The notes beneath the pieces were generated by a model. The model worked only from the letters and a program-made list of their open reading frames with translations. It was not told the origin of the DNA and searched no databases. Positions 5,491-5,881 of a DNA stretch of 5,881 nucleotides are shown in pieces. Every line of letters starts with the position of its first letter. The first letter of the stretch is position 1. Source of the DNA: Trebonia sp. (lineage in GTDB: Bacteria; Actinomycetota; Actinomycetes; Streptosporangiales; Streptosporangiaceae); the NCBI GenBank assembly GCA_030038035.1, contig JASHPP010000418.1, forward strand, positions 1-5,881, written 5' to 3'. The position numbers and the translations under genes are program-made.

Positions 5491-5881
5491 ATGCAGGCAA
5501 GGGAGCAACTGATTCGCAAGCTCGTCGCCGAGATGCTCGGCACTGGAGTACTGGTGTTCTTCGGCGTCGGGGTGGCGACCCTCATGTTCGGGTTCCATTT
5601 CGACGGCGGCAGCCTGGCAGCGGGCGTGGTGGCCACGGCGCTGACCTTCGGCCTCGTGCTGCTGGCGCTGTGCTACTCCATCGGGCCGCTGACAGGCTGC
5701 CACGTCAATCCCGCGGTGACCATGGGCGCGCTGCTCGCGGGCCGTCTTCCTGTGCGGGACGCCGTCGGCTACTGGGCCGCGCAGTTCGTCGGGGGCATTC
5801 TCGGCGCGCTGCTGCTGTGGGGGATGTTCAACACCTCGCCGCTGTACAGCACGTCGAAGACCGGGCTGGGCACCGACGGGT
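5491..5881 (+). CDS. aqpZ: Aquaporin (MIP family, AqpZ-like), 3'-truncated by the window
   Basis: This is an inner-membrane channel for passive water flow, or possibly for small neutral solutes. The 130 residues present cover the first three membrane segments: about 10-34, 42-63, and about 89-112 after the half-helix. They include the first signature loop TGCHVNPAVTMG (68-79) with NPA at 73-75. Phe53 in ALTFGL aligns with the pore-lining Phe of water-selective AqpZ, favouring water over glycerol. The second NPA and the selectivity-filter Arg lie beyond the right edge, so specificity is unconfirmed. ATG at 5491 follows GGGGGAG (5482-5488) closely. The gene starts 13 bp after the stop of the LURP-one gene and is almost certainly cotranscribed with it. 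The actinobacterial-looking variant CHVNPAV replaces the GHFNPAV of E. coli AqpZ. Confidence 0.92.
   Translation, partial: MQAREQLIRKLVAEMLGTGVLVFFGVGVATLMFGFHFDGGSLAAGVVATALTFGLVLLALCYSIGPLTGCHVNPAVTMGALLAGRLPVRDAVGYWAAQFVGGILGALLLWGMFNTSPLYSTSKTGLGTDG

Noticed and set aside
4920..5636. A 238-codon minus-strand frame opposite the LURP-one and aquaporin genes
   Set aside because: It runs antisense across two recognisable genes and their promoter region, with no domain evidence.

Overview
The window is high-GC DNA with strong G/C bias at third codon positions, GTG starts and G-rich ribosome binding sites. This fits a chromosomal segment of an actinomycete (Actinomycetota), but nothing here fixes the genus. 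No tRNA, rRNA, CRISPR array, transposase, integrase or phage gene is visible.

Layout, left to right. (1) A 5'-truncated gene on the plus strand (1-1422) encodes a thiamine-diphosphate-dependent 2-keto-acid decarboxylase of the pyruvate/indolepyruvate decarboxylase type. (2) A 71-bp convergent gap holds four tandem copies of a 13-bp unit. (3) A minus-strand gene (1494-3116) encodes a 540-residue multi-pass membrane protein with a GT-C glycosyltransferase-like layout and no assigned function. Its leader holds a perfect 13-bp palindrome. (4) A minus-strand gene (3193-4764) encodes a CPA1-type Na+/H+ antiporter. (5) A divergent intergenic region contains a perfect 7+7 bp inverted repeat lying over -10-like hexamers in both directions, with a second inverted repeat next to it. 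(6) A plus-strand pair follows: a 175-residue LURP-one-related (tubby-like) protein (4950-5477) and, 13 bp downstream, an aquaporin running off the right edge (5491-5881).

The right half can be read as one small regulon. A cation/proton antiporter faces a LURP-one protein plus water channel, and a shared operator-like palindrome sits in the divergent promoter. This suggests, as inference only, co-regulated ion, pH and water homeostasis. The left half (decarboxylase and GT-C-like protein) shows no evident link to it.

No clearly new defence, mobile or biosynthetic system is visible. The points most worth following up are the divergent operator region, the LURP-one/aquaporin pairing, and the unassigned membrane protein with its palindromic leader.
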